64,000 nt of DNA from NCBI GenBank assembly GCA_018136815.1, contig CM030935.1, positions 3,608,299-3,672,298 on the forward strand, in the 5' to 3' direction. The translations under genes and the position numbers were made by a program. Positions 31,970-42,886 of this stretch are shown here, in pieces. Within the stretch, counting starts at the first letter, position 1. The number at the start of each line of letters is the position of its first letter. This DNA comes from Isochrysis galbana (lineage: Eukaryota; Haptophyta; Isochrysidales; Isochrysidaceae). The notes beneath the pieces were generated by a model. It saw only the letters and a program-made list of their open reading frames with translations. It did no database searches and was not told where the DNA came from.

Positions 31970-33120
31970 TATAACAGTTAACGAAAGCCCTACAGAAGGC
32001 CGAAAACAAACGTCGGCGGCTTACGGGCCCGGACAACTGGGGAAAAAGACTGCAGCTCCCGGACAATGTCTGGGCGCACCTCGCCGAGATATATACTTCA
32101 CCAATGCTTACAGCGAGAGACACACACCTCCATTTCAAGCACATCACGCACAGGCGCATAGCCACGGCTAACAGATTTGCGGACCGAGACAAGATATGCC
32201 GTTTCTGCAAAGAAATAGACGAATCCTCCACTCACCTGGGGGAGTGCCCACGTCTATCGAACATCTTCGGCGCGCTCGACGCGCTAGCAAGGCGCCCGCC
32301 ACAAATCGACACATCGGGGGAAAAACCGATCATCGATCATCGATAGACTCTTTCTGCACCCCGATGGCTCTTGCCCCAAATCATTAGTCATTAGTCTTAC
32401 TATATTTGCTAGCTTGGAGATACATCATTACGGATTTCTATAGGATCTACTACGACAACGTCAACTTCTCGGAAGAATCGGTGCTAATACGCACCATTGA
32501 AAGATTCACGAAACTATGCTGCGCACTCGCACTCCTCCTCGCAAACTCGACGGACTCATCGAGGACCGCCCAAGCCGGCATGGGGCGACAACCGAAAAAA
32601 AGAATCGACCTGGGCGCGTTTCGCCCCCTTACGACTCTGACGACAAAGGTAACCTCATTCTCATTCCCAGCGCGGAACTCCTAGCTCTAGCCTCAAGGCT
32701 GGGGATAGAGCATTTATTTGGTTAAGGCCAACCCCGACGCGGGTGCGGAGGCGGGCCAACGAACAATGTAAAAGGAACGTGCTAACGAGCCCGACCTAAA
32801 CTTTACAGCGCACCTTAGGCCGCGCGAAGACCGCAAGCAGGCACGAACAAGAAAAAGGACACGAGTGAACACCCAACAGGCCTGCCCCGAACTCGCTCCC
32901 ACAACCGGGCCCATGGTAGTGTACCAAGGCCGCACCCCCGGCACCAAAGACAAAGGAAAGAAAAAAAAACATCTGAAGAATTTGTAAAGACAAAGGAAAG
33001 AGGGGGGGAAGGCGAGGGAGTGGAGGAAAGGGATAGAAGGGCGATGGTGGATATGCGGTGAGAGGTACCGTCTAGCGATAGGTGTGTAGCCCTGAATCTT
33101 CTGATCTTTATTATTTTTTC
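31970..33120 (+). mobile_element. 5'-truncated LINE copy with zinc-finger end and 3' tail
   Basis: Coding remains 32104-32684 with a frame break near 32340: ICRFCKEIDESSTHLGECP, then LAWRYIITDFYRIYYDNV, matching the copy at 22222-22968. The 3' untranslated part (32730-33075) continues to the family terminus TAGCCCTGAATCTTCTGATC plus T/A-rich sequence at 33080-33118. Confidence 0.75.
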
Positions 33121-33532
33121 AAGGTCATCTTCATCTTCAAAGTTCTCCCCGCCGATCGCTGGCCCAGCGCGCCCCCGGCCCCTCTGCGGTGGTCCTTGCT
33201 CCTCGTCTCGGGACCCTCGAGCCTCGAGCCTCGAGGGCGGGTGGATGGTGGCTCGCCCACTCGCCCACGACCTCGCTTGCCGATCGCCGATCCCGCCGTC
33301 CCTGGGAATTCTCACTTTCTCTGGTAGTCTCTGCCAGATACGCGTCAAGCGTGTGGAACGTACTCTGCTTCTTCTTCTCTTTACTTCCTACGGCCTTGCT
33401 GGCGGGAACCCTCGCGTTGTAGCAATAGTGTTCTAGTTGCCCGAAAAATCATTCAGATAGCAGCTAGCATCGCAGCCTCTACCTCTAGAGTAGTAGGAGT
33501 ACCTCCCCTTTTAGAGGGAGTGGGATAGTGGG
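33121..33532. other. intergenic / 5' flank
   Basis: Upstream of the oxygenase-like gene. No supported gene; short CTCGAG-type direct repeats at 33210-33235. Confidence 0.35.
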
Positions 33533-34869
33533 ATGGATGGCGCAGGAGTGCGCGCGCTGCTGGACGCTGGACACGCACAGACGGGGGTGGCGCTCTTCCC
33601 GCCGGGCGACCCGGGGATCCACACGCCGCTTCCGCTCGGCCTGCCCATCCCACTCGCACGCCATAACGACCGCGTGGGCGCGCTGCCTCGCGAGCCAGCT
33701 GAGCACGCGGCGCTCATCGCTGCGTTGCAGGAGCACCACCTTGCCGATGACCTCGAGCCGCCTGCCGAGGCGATTGGCTGGCCTGCCGAGCTGCTGGCGC
33801 ACTGGTTTGAGTGCGGCGGTTGCCTTCTGCTCCACGAGCGCGCGGCCGCCCAGTTCAACGTGATGGGTGGCTCAGGAGCGTGGCGGGCGGCCAGCTTCTC
33901 ACTCGACGACGTGTATGCTAGCCTCTCCGTCCGCCCTGCATGGCTTACACCCACCGGCGAGGCAGGGAGCTCGGACTGCGTGCACAGCGCCTCAGCCTGG
34001 CAGGGTGATGGGAGATTCCACATCGATAGCGTGTGCAGTGGTGGGCACGCGGCGAGCGCGGGGCGGCCGGCGGCGGCTCCTGCTCCGGATGCAGCCGGCA
34101 TCCTCGGTGCCATTGGGCGGGGCGACACTGCGGCGCTCAAACGCGTGGCGTTGGCTTTGAACGCGAGGGGCTGGGCCGCAGTGCGTCTCGGCCTATCTGC
34201 TGCCGTGTGGCAGGAAGTGTGTGCCGAAGGCGCGCGGGCGTACCCACACATGCGGCCGGGCGAATTGATTGGTGGCGACGGCACTCGCTCCAATGCAGGA
34301 GAGTCGCCCTCAGGCTTGAGCCGTGGTGACCGCTTCGTCTACTCCCATGAGCTCGAGTCGGTGCCAATGCCAAGCGTCGCGACGGTCGTGACGGCCGTCT
34401 CGCTCGTCGCCGGCGCGCTTACGGAGCCACTTGAGACCTACGCGCGGCTGAAGCTCATGCAGCGCACCCAATCGCTCTTCGCGTGTTTCCCAGGTGGCGG
34501 AGCGCAGTATGGCGCACACTTCGACGGGGGGGGGTCGACGGTCGGCGACTCACAGCTGTCGCGTATTCCAACCTAAGATGGTCGGCGGAGGACGGTGGCG
34601 AGCTGCTACTCCTGGATGAGAGTCCCTTGAAGGACGAGGTTGGGGTGCAGATGGTTGCCGAGCCAGATCGCCCTGCGAAACAAGTAGCAGGGGACAACGG
34701 GTGCGGGGAGCCCAGGCCTCAGGCGGGCCCATGCTGGCGAGCGGTGGCACCGCTTGCAGACACACTCATTCTGTTCCGAGCAGATCGCATGCTTCACAAG
34801 GTAGCTCCGTCGAATGCGACGAGGTACGCCATTACTACCTTCTTTTTTGGACATGCGCTTGAAGGCTAA
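33533..34869 (+). pseudogene. 2OG-Fe(II) oxygenase, prolyl-4-hydroxylase-like, with G-run frameshift
   Basis: The frame from ATG 33533 runs to a stop at 34576. The conserved continuation is in another frame from about 34530 to the TAA at 34869. The switch lies in a run of nine G (34526-34534). Before it: QYGAHFDG, with the first iron ligands H and D. After it: LTAVAYSNLRW, the GGEL strand, and MLHKVAPSNATRYAITTFFF with the distal H and a basic residue for 2-oxoglutarate. Runs of 7 or 10 G would restore the frame. The catalytic core is thus complete apart from the shift. An N-terminal domain of about 200 aa is unassigned. Either a sequence error in the homopolymer or a true mutation is possible. 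The enzyme class hydroxylates proline or lysine side chains or related substrates. Confidence 0.8.
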
Positions 34870-35185
34870 GCGCGCACGCTGTGGACCATCTAAACCGAAT
34901 GCGGTGTGCTCGGTGGGGGCGTTTGCTCACACGACGAGCTCGCACATCTCTCATGTGGACGACACGGGTGGGGATGCCCCAAAGCGAGTCCCAACGCCGA
35001 TGCACAACATCTGTGACGCAGAATCGCGGCAGGAGGATGCGGCGCGTGCACGGTTGTAGGAGATGCACTGCTTTTACCAATTTGTTCTTTCACCTGCTTG
35101 CTTCCTTTATTCTTTTTTCACAAATCCGCCAGGCCACGTCATACAAATCTGCACTTCTCCCAAAACCATCATTATAGTTTCAGCG
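34870..35185. other. intergenic, no supported gene
   Basis: 3' flank of the oxygenase-like gene. Nothing recognised. Confidence 0.4.
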
Positions 35186-35467
35186 ATGGAGCACGCGCCA
35201 ACGGCTCCCACCTCTCAGACCACCGCAGCCACGACGCCCCAACGGCCAACGGGGCCGCCCCACAAAGCAAAGGCACCGGAGCCGAGGCGATCTCGCAGGC
35301 CGCTGCCCCGCCAGTGCAAGACGTCGACATGCCTCCCACGCCCTCGCCTCCCCAGTAGCCACAGACCACAGAGGCAGGGAATAGGCAAACTCCTGTTCCC
35401 ACATGCAGACAAGCCAGAGCCTGAGCCTGCGAAGGTCGCGTTCCGTGTTCCGTCGAAAAAGGCGTAG
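35186..35467 (+). mobile_element. MEHAP-type LINE 5' fragment
   Basis: Starts MEHAPTAPTSQT like the MERAP frames, is Pro/Ala/Thr-rich, and ends at the recurring CGCGTTCCGTC motif. Upstream is the imperfect hairpin AAACCATCATTATAGTTT. Confidence 0.4.
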
Positions 35468-35557
35468 AATGGGAAGGGGTGACGGTGGCAGTGGCAGCAC
35501 GTGCACGTGCGCACGAGTTCGTGCGCACCCCACGCCAATTAAAATGCATCGAAAAAC

Positions 35558-35690
35558 CTACTTTTATAAGTGGCGGGGGTCGATGGGGGCCTCGCCCCTC
35601 GCCCCCCCCTCTCTCCATCGCGGACACCGCCCGGGGTGGGCCCGTCCCTCCCTCCATCGCCATCGCAGACACCCCTTGGCCCTTAAGTAG
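35558..35690. repeat. end fragment of the 0.8-kb repeat, inverted
   Basis: CTACTTTTATAAGTGG followed by GGGGGCCTCGCC and CTCTCTCCATCGCGGACACC: the reverse complement of the ends of the copies at 11802 and 37160. Only about 90-130 bp remain. Confidence 0.75.
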
Positions 35691-35709
35691 GCGAGAAGCG
35701 TTCAATCAC

Positions 35710-36005
35710 CATTGGCGAGGATGGAGGAGTAGACGGAAGGGGTGGCAAGGGAGGGGGCGGCGAAGGTGGAGGAGGAGAAGGAGGAGGCTGCGAAGGTGGA
35801 GGGGGAGAGGGATAAGAGGAGGTGGCGAGGGAGGTGGCGGTGAGGGTGGAGGAGGAGACAGAAGGGGCGGCGAGGGTGAAGGAGGAAGGAAGGAGACGGA
35901 GGGGGTGGCAAGGGAGGGGGCGACGAAGGTGGAGGTGGAGGTGGCGAGGGAGGGGGCGGCGAGGGTGGAGGAAGAGATGGAGGGGGTGGCGAGGGACGAA
36001 ACACA
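35710..36005. repeat. GGA/GGC-rich minisatellite
   Basis: Irregular tandem units around GGTGGCGAGGGAGGGGGCGG and GGTGGAGGAGGAGA. A purine-only-like strand, likely unstable. Frames across it (Ser/Pro-rich on the minus strand) are not credible genes. Confidence 0.75.
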
Positions 36006-36344
36006 ATAAAACAGCCACAAAAAGTGTGATGTTTTACCTGCGGATCGGAAACGTCGAAAGTCGTCATGCGTACACACCGGTGTGAGCCTCTTGATTAACT
36101 CGCTCACTGTTCCGCTCTTCTGCATTCAATTTCTTATGGGTTGCAAAAGCAAAAGCATTTGCAACTTCTCCTTGCCGTGCATTTTGAGTTTTTGAACCTT
36201 TTAATATTCTTACCGCACTCGCGGCGAATGGAACCACTACCCACTACACGTAGTACGTAGTACGTAGCATACTTTCTACACCGGCCCGAAGGAGAGGGGA
36301 GTCGCGTCGGCACGCTCCATCGTGTCTAAGTATAAACTTAGTTG
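36006..36344 (-). mobile_element. repeat pieces incl. MERA-type 5' end
   Basis: AACCTTTTAATATTCTTACCGC (36196) recurs near 59990 and 21812. The minus strand has an ATG at 36320 (MERA start) preceded by TAAGTTTATACTTA, a hairpin as in other MERAP copies. CGTAGTACGTAGTACGTAG at 36248 is a small tandem repeat. Confidence 0.45.
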
Positions 36345-37160
36345 CCGGCTCCCATTATAACTCTCCACAAGCTACAATGAGGGAAAACCCAGTGAGGCGG
36401 ACCGACCTGCTACGTCGGGCGACTCACCGGGGAAAAACACCGGGGGGGGGGGGGGGACCTCTCGTCGAGAAGCAGAACGGCCCTTACAGCTCGCGCCGCG
36501 AGCAGTCCTCGAAGAAATAAATGACTGCGCCCCCCGATACCTGCCACAAGGCACAAGGACGTCTTGAGCCACTCCCTTCCTCTCTCTTCCTCCTGTCGCC
36601 AGCCGCCCCCCTTCGCCCGTTTGCTAACGCAAACGGGGCCCGTTTCTTACCGCACTCCATCGGGGGGGGTGCAAACCCCCCCCTCTCCCTCTCTCCATTC
36701 TCCTCCATCCCTCTCCCTGCGGCGCGTCGCCATGCGGCGCGCCACGGCCTGCTCTCAGTCTCAGAGGGCCTTTGGGGGCTCCCAGAGGGCCAGCAAGGGC
36801 AGCTCAGGGGGCAGTGGAGGCTGGGGCTCAGCCCTTGGCCCCCCCTGCCTCTCCCACGCTTGCCACGCTGGCCATTGGAGCCTCCCAGTGGCCTCGTGGC
36901 CTCTGTATGCCTGGCGACCAGGGACCGGGGGAGGGGGGGGAGTCAGCTCGAGGGCAGGCCCAGTATGATCAGTATGGGCGTGGGAGTGCGAGTCGCGGCC
37001 CGCGCCCACGAAGGGTCTGGGCCAGGATGATACTTGCCCAGCCCCTGCCAAAGGGCAGGGGCTGAGGTTGATTGTACGGGCCCACCCTGGGGGGTGTCCG
37101 CGATGGAGAGAGGGGGGCGCGAGGCCCCCATTGACCATTGACCCCCACTTGTAAAAGTAG
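36345..37160. repeat. 0.8-kb dispersed repeat, copy B
   Basis: Aligns by eye to copy A over its full length: CCGGCTCCCATTA start, G run, CAGCCCCTGCCAAAGGGCAG block, end CCACTTGTAAAAGTAG. Several small insertions and deletions separate the copies. Confidence 0.75.
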
Positions 37161-37778
37161 GTTCCGCATGCCGCACTCAAAGCCACCGAAGGCCTCTGTT
37201 CTCCTGTGCTCGCGCTCTGTGTGTGGCAGTCCTGGCTTGGTGCCGGGCCAACTCGACGGCCTCTCCAACTCCAATGCGTGGAGCCACTTCCGAGGCACCG
37301 CCGCACCGCCCCCCTCCCCCAGTGGTAGCCCCCCCCCCCCGTTTCCTGGGGAACTGGTGGTGGGCCCGAGAGGGGGGCGGGCGGGCGCCGACGGAAGGAA
37401 AGAAGATGCGCGCGCACGAGCAGAGCAGAGGAGCAAGAAAGGTTCGTTCAAATGCTCGCTCGTCGACCGACCCGACCGAAATATACATGCATACGTGTAT
37501 TTATTTCTCTACCTACTCCCCCAAAATCGTAGAAAGGCAGGGTCTCTCGAGAATGCAGCAGCAGCAGCAGAAGAAGAAGAAGAAGAGAGGGAGAGAGGTA
37601 GAAGGGTAGAGAGGAAAGAGAAGAAAACGAGGAGAGAGGGAGAGGAGAGAAAGAGAGAGAGGAGAGAGTAAGAGTAGAAGAGAGAGGAAGAGGGACGAGG
37701 AGGGGGAGAGAGTGAGAGTCGAGTGGGAGAGAAGAGAAAGAGCTCCTGATCTCCGAAGGGACGCGACGCTCTCTATCG
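37161..37778. promoter_or_regulatory. 5' flank with homopurine tract
   Basis: 37555-37745 is nearly pure A/G on the + strand and includes short GCA and GAA repeats. It lies directly ahead of the epimerase start, opposite in strand composition to the CT tracts ahead of other genes. Confidence 0.5.
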
Positions 37779-38939
37779 ATGGCGCTCAAGCCTCTCTGCC
37801 TGCTCCTCGCCTCGTCGGGTGCAGCGGCGTTACAGGTGGGTGTGGGCCCGGCTCGCCGCGCCGTCCCACGCGCAACTGACGCCGCCATGAAGGCCGCGCT
37901 CGATGAGTCATCCGAGCCGCTGCCGTTTGTCACCCTCGAGACGGGAGATTCCTCTGCCAAGATCTACCTGTACGCAAGCCAGCCACCCTGCCAGTCCGCC
38001 AGAGCGATCGAGAGACTGGACGAGGGAGCGCGCGCGCTCCTAGTGAGAACACGTTGCAATGAGGTACCGCTGCACGCTCAATCCGTCACGCGCCCGTCGC
38101 CTGCTCCGTCCCCGCAGGTTTGGCGCTTGCGTCACCTCGTACGTCAAGGATGGAAAGGACTGCCTCATGGTGCGCCCTGACGCCAAGATGGACGGGTCGA
38201 AGCCCATCTCGGGTGGCATCCCGCACTGCTTCCCCCAGTTTGGTCCTGGCGAGATCCAGCAACACGGCTTCGCACGCAACCTGCCATGGGTAGTGGACTC
38301 GCTTGCTGATGGCGTTGAGCCCAAGCTTGTGCTCAAGCTGACGCCGAGCGACTACACAAAGGGGATGTGGGACAAGGAGTTCGAGGCAACCTACACCGTC
38401 ACACTCAAAGAGGACTCGCTCATCTGCGACCTTGGGGTCAAGAACACGGGTGCGCCTCCGGGCCTCACGCGTCGCGCACAACTGCGCACCCCACCCTCAC
38501 CACACGTCTGCTGCCTGGAGCAGGCTCAAACGCATTCGATTTCACCACCGCGCTCCATACGTACTGGTCGATCTCGTCGATCAAGAATGCCAAGATCACC
38601 GGGAGCTTCCAGGGCGCTACATTCCTCAACAAGATGCTCGACCCCCCCGCGGAGCAAACTTGCGAGAGCGGCGAGATTGTTATCACCGAAGAGACCGACT
38701 CGGTTTACAAGGGCGTCACCGGCGATGTTGTTATTGAGGACTCGGGCATCGGTCGCAAGATCAATATTAAGGCGACGGGCGGTTGGGAGGATACCGTTCT
38801 GTGGAACCCGTACGGCAATGAGGGCATGGGCTACGACTCCTTCGTCTGCGTGGAGTGCGCCAAGGCGCTCTCACCTGTCAACCTCGCACCTGCTGAGACA
38901 TGGACCGCTAGCATGTCGGTCGTGCCCGAATCGCTCTGA
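37779..38939 (+). CDS. glucose-6-phosphate 1-epimerase-like (aldose 1-epimerase family)
   Basis: Exons 37779-37969, 38118-38449 and 38524-38939 give 312 aa in frame. The splices restore YLFGACVTSYV and KNTGSNAFDF. The core has the family's blocks: PISGGIPHCFPQFGPGE, QQHGFARNLPW (catalytic His region), FTTALHTYWSIS and TVLWNPYGNEGMGYDSFVCV. YeaD-type enzymes interconvert alpha and beta glucose 6-phosphate (or other hexose 6-phosphates). The N-terminus (MALKPLCLLLASSGAAALQ) is hydrophobic and followed by an Arg/Pro-rich stretch. That could be a signal or bipartite plastid-targeting peptide, which would place it in the secretory route or plastid. This is inferred. Confidence 0.9.
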
Positions 38940-39604
38940 GCGCGCGCCGGTTGCCACAGAGGGCGGCGCACCGTCCACTCGCTACCGGACCGCCGCCTTG
39001 TCCCGAGCCTCGTCAGAGATGCCCCGCGCTTCTTCCGCATGAGCTACATGGCTGTTAATCTGACAAACGGGTATCGCGAACCTATTATACTAGTAGTAGT
39101 AGTATCTCAATGATTCAGTCTGTGCTCAAATCTATCGTCGATTCGTGTATATTCGACCCAAAACACACCAAAGGGAAGGCACACTCGCAGTAGAACTAGA
39201 CAGTTAGCAGTGCCGCCGGGCCTTCAACCATATAAGTGATTGCATGAAGCAGGCTCTTGCTTTCTCTTTCTAGTTCTAGTCGCGCTCTTGTCTGCTATTT
39301 GCCATCGTTGCTCTTGCTATGTCACATACTATGTATGGGGTCGCATTCATGCCCTCAACCTCAACATACTCTTATAGCAGGGGTCATGGGGAAGCGCCTA
39401 GTGCCCTCCCCCTCAGGCACTAACGCCCCTCCGGCCTCCGGGGGGGCCTGCAAGTCAACCTCATGCCTTGCCTTTTGGCATGGGCATGGGCATGGCGCAT
39501 GGCGGCATGGCATGGATGGGCTGAGCACTCAACACTCAACACCAACACTCAATCAACACTCAACACAACTCACAACTAAGCACTGACGAAACCCAAACAA
39601 ACCC
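38940..39604. other. intergenic, no supported gene
   Basis: 3' flank of the epimerase. Contains ACTAGTAGTAGTAGT at 39088 and CATGGGCATGGGCATGGCG and AACACTCAACACC-type short tandem repeats at 39478-39570. Confidence 0.45.
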
Positions 39605-39612
39605 TTCTCGAG

Positions 39613-40407
39613 TAGGGGTAGGCCAAGATATCCGGATATATCTCTTGGATATTTGGGCGGATTTTTCGGCATTTGGATATTTGGTGGATATTTGGGCATG
39701 GTCTGCGCCCCAACCCCAAAAACTAAACACTTTGTGGGCGCGAGGCGCGGGGGGGACGGGGAGGGAGCGGAAGGAGGGGGGGGGCTCGGGGGCTGGGGGG
39801 GCGGCAAACAGACGATAAGAGGTGATACCGATAGATACGTAATAAAATGAGCTGCTCCTATAATAAAGACGTCTATCTCATCCCGAACGGAGCCTTGCCT
39901 GGTCTGTCATGAGAGGTGTGGCAGTCCCCCTGCCCCTGCCCTGGGCGTCCCCCTCCCCCTCCCCCCTCCCCCTCCCCCCTCCCCCTCCCTCTGGCGCGCT
40001 CGCAGCCCCCCTCTGCCGTCTCCTCCCGCTCCCCCTCCCTCTCCGCTCGCTCCCGCGCTCGCTCCCCGCTCCTTCTCACATCATTGCGCGCCTTCCCGCC
40101 AGCCGCCATCGCGCATCGCGCCAATGCCCAATACCCAAGGCGCAGAGCAGGGGCACTTCCCTCTCCCCCCTCGCGAATGCGCGGCTCACTCCATTCCCAC
40201 CGTCCTCGCTCAGGATTACGCCGCTCGTCTCGCTCAAGCCGCTCCGCTCAACGCAGGGTCGCGGACAGAGACGTCGGCGATCGGCGATGCGGATATATGG
40301 ATATCTCCGGATATTTCTTGGATATTTGGGCCGATTTTCTGGATATATGGGAGATATTTCCAATGGATATTTGGGTGAAAAAGTGTGGATATTTTGGCCT
40401 ACCCCTA
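39613..40407. mobile_element. hAT-like non-autonomous element (795 bp) with 8-bp TSD
   Basis: Ends TAGGGGTAGGCCAA and its inverse (TTGGCCTACCCCTA), flanked by identical 8-bp duplications TTCTCGAG (39605-39612 and 40408-40415). Subterminal arrays of GGATATTTGGG-like units lie at both ends (39628-39700, 40295-40395). The middle (39900-40290) is C-rich with no transposase motif. TIR type and TSD length fit the hAT superfamily. Confidence 0.85.
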
Positions 40408-40714
40408 TTCTCGAGCCCGAGCTCGCACGCACTGCAACTCGTACTCCCACTCCCACGCAGCCCTCGGGAGGGAGCCCCAGAGCGCCAGATGTCGGATGGG
40501 GCAGCTCAGGCTCAGGAGACTCGAGATTGCGGAGGTTGGGGCTTCGCCCCTTGTCATTGTCATTGTCACAGATAGCCCCCGCCCCCCCCCCTGCCTCCTA
40601 TCATTTTTTTACCTTCTAAGTCCAATGGGACTTCTCTTCACGTGAGTGAGGAGAGGCAACGAGGCGACGGGCTCCCCTCTCTTCTTTTGTTCCCTTTCTT
40701 CTTCTTCTCCTCAG

Positions 40715-41530
40715 GTCGCGTTCCGTCAAATATGGGACGTCGTCGTCTCACAGTCTGGGATCTTCTAGCCCATCGGCGACCAGTGATTCAAACTCTAGCG
40801 ATTCTAATGACCGTCGCCGCAAGGCACGGCTCCACGGGGCCGACCGCGGTCACCACGACAGCAAGAGCTATGGTCACCGTAGGGGCAGACTTTCCATGCA
40901 ACATGCATGTTGGCCCCCTCCTCGTCTCGACCAGCAACTGGTCGTCCTTCGTCCGCCGGCACGGCCAGACCAGAACACCAGGGCGGCCGGGAGAAACGGC
41001 GCAACTCCAAGCGCCATGCCACGCCACCCGCCGATGCGGCGTTGGTCAACGACTCAACGACCCAGATATTCTCGAACAGTGGCTTAACCACTATCTATGG
41101 TCGACACGGTAAAGCCTACGCCAAGTCGGCCAACGCGCCCCTCGAGTACCAAGTGATGGCGGCCCGTGAGGTCCCGTCTGGCGAGTCCTGGCACGCCCGC
41201 ATCGTCTACACGACGCGCACACTCACCAAGTGGGTTCGCGCCCGCATCATCGTGCGCACCCGCGGCAATTCGCGAGATGCCAAGTCCCAAGTCGAGCGAG
41301 CCTCGAAAGTCTCCAGTCTCTTCGCTTTCCGGCTGACCTCCGGTCGACCGACGACCGACCCAAATAAGGCGGCGGTGTCCTGGGATGGCTTCAGGATGCA
41401 GCTGATCCGCGCACTAGAGGGCTGGCGGGGCAAGTAGGGGGGGGCTCTGCGGGGAATCCTTGGACCTTGGACACCCGAGGGCCAAGGGAGGTGGAAAATA
41501 GTGAGATTAATAAAAAGAGTGAGTGATGAG
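40715..41530 (+). mobile_element. non-autonomous element with a Gag-like domain
   Basis: The frame 40907-41437 ends GKPS-free at a stop before a G-rich 3' part. Its C-terminal 120 aa (ESWHARIVYTTRTLTKWVRA; AAVSWDGFRMQLIRALEGW) line up with the Gag-like protein at 51052-53847 (NVWHCRIFMEEDHLLKWVRS; AATAWNEFRLTLIKPLERA). The 3' non-coding end (41440-41530) recurs at 21428-21580 and 63528-63680. The upstream edge has TCGCGTTCCGTCAAA (40715). No LTRs were found around it. Confidence 0.55.
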
Positions 41531-41693
41531 TGACCGGGCTAGGGTAGGGGTAGGGGGTCCGTTGCCGTCGAAGGGCTACGGTAGTCCCTCAGCACTAAGG
41601 TGATATTACACAACAATAAAACTCTGACGGCTAGGGAGTAGGGAGAGCGCCGGAAGGGAGTAAGCTGAGCGCAGAGGGGGGGTAGCTTTAGTC

Positions 41694-41894
41694 CCTTACA
41701 TGTGAAACACAGGAATAGTGTTTTTTTCGGAGGCCCAAAACATATGTTTTTCGCTATTTTATTTCGGGCGGCGCCCCCCCCCCCCCCCCCACATCTGTTT
41801 CTTGCATTGTTTTTCTCTGATTTTTTTCGACGGCAACAGAATACTGTTGTTGCTGTTTTATTCCTAAGTTTGGCTGTGTTTCACAAGCAGTAGG
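41694..41894. mobile_element. MITE copy 1 (201 bp) with 8-bp TSD
   Basis: Left end CCTTACATGTGAAACACAG, right end the inverse of CCTACTGCTTGTGAAACACAG, flanked by CTTTAGTC on both sides (41686-41693, 41895-41902). It is an inverted relative of the element at 56145-56325, with T/A-rich arms and a long C run in the middle. Confidence 0.85.
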
Positions 41895-41902
41895 CTTTAG
41901 TC

Positions 41903-42886
41903 CCTCCTCGTCCCTCACCCCTCACGCTTCCTCGCTCATCCTCATCCGTCGCGTCCTCAGTAAAGAACCCTTGGTAACTAACTGCAATTACCTAACGACC
42001 AAGTGCTGTAACGACCCCCGCGGGGCAGCCTCTACTACTACTCCTACGACCGACGGACCCCCTCGGATAGTGACAAGTGACGAGTCTACTCTCCTTTCCG
42101 AATAGAGTAGTAGTAGAGTAGAGTAGGGTCGTCCTCTCCTCAACGCACACCCACTCGGAGCGGGACCCCCCCCCGCGCCCCCCCCCCCGCCCCCCCGGCC
42201 CCCCACCCGTTTCGACCAAGATCTCTCCCACGCACAACAGACCTTTTCTTCACGCTCTCGCGCTCAACCACAAGAGTAAAAAGGGTTGGCCTACTCTTAC
42301 GCCGCGCCCTTTCACCCCTCTCCTCTCTTCTTCTTGGCCACAATGATCCATCTTCTCTCTCCTCTTCTCCCCCCTCTCTCTCCCTCCCTCCCTCTCTCTC
42401 TCTCTCTCTCTCCCTCCCTCTCTCTCCCCCCCCCCCCCCGTCTCGCTCTCTCGCCCTCTCCTCCCTCTCTCTCTGGAATGAACTTGGCGGCCGTTTTCTC
42501 CGTAGCGCGCGCGACTGTCGGCGAGGGGGGTCACTTTGTGTACTCTAGAGTAGTATTGGACCCCTCTCCTATGTAACCCCTCTCCTTCTTGTGGGAAGCA
42601 GCGTTGATCCCGTACGCAGGAGCGGCGAGCGAGAACCTCAAAACACAACTCACAACATTCCTCTACATCGCCTCTCTTCTCTCCATTTTTCTCGATGCTC
42701 GCTCTTCTTCTCGTCTGCTCCTCCTCTAGAAGACTCTCTTCACCCCCTACCCTGGATCTTTCTTCTCCCATCTCCCTTCTTCTCTTCTTCTCTCCCTCTC
42801 CTCGTTCCCCCTCGCCAGCCGCCGCGCAGAGCGCCCCCCTCCCTCCGCCCCCCCCCCCCCCCAGGCTTCTCTCGCTGCCTCACCCC
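41903..42886. promoter_or_regulatory. 5' flank with homopyrimidine tracts
   Basis: C/T-rich blocks at 42300-42475 and 42660-42865 precede the F-box/RCC1 gene. TAGAGTAGTAGTAGAGTAGAG at 42105 is a small tandem repeat. No gene is supported in the region. Confidence 0.5.
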
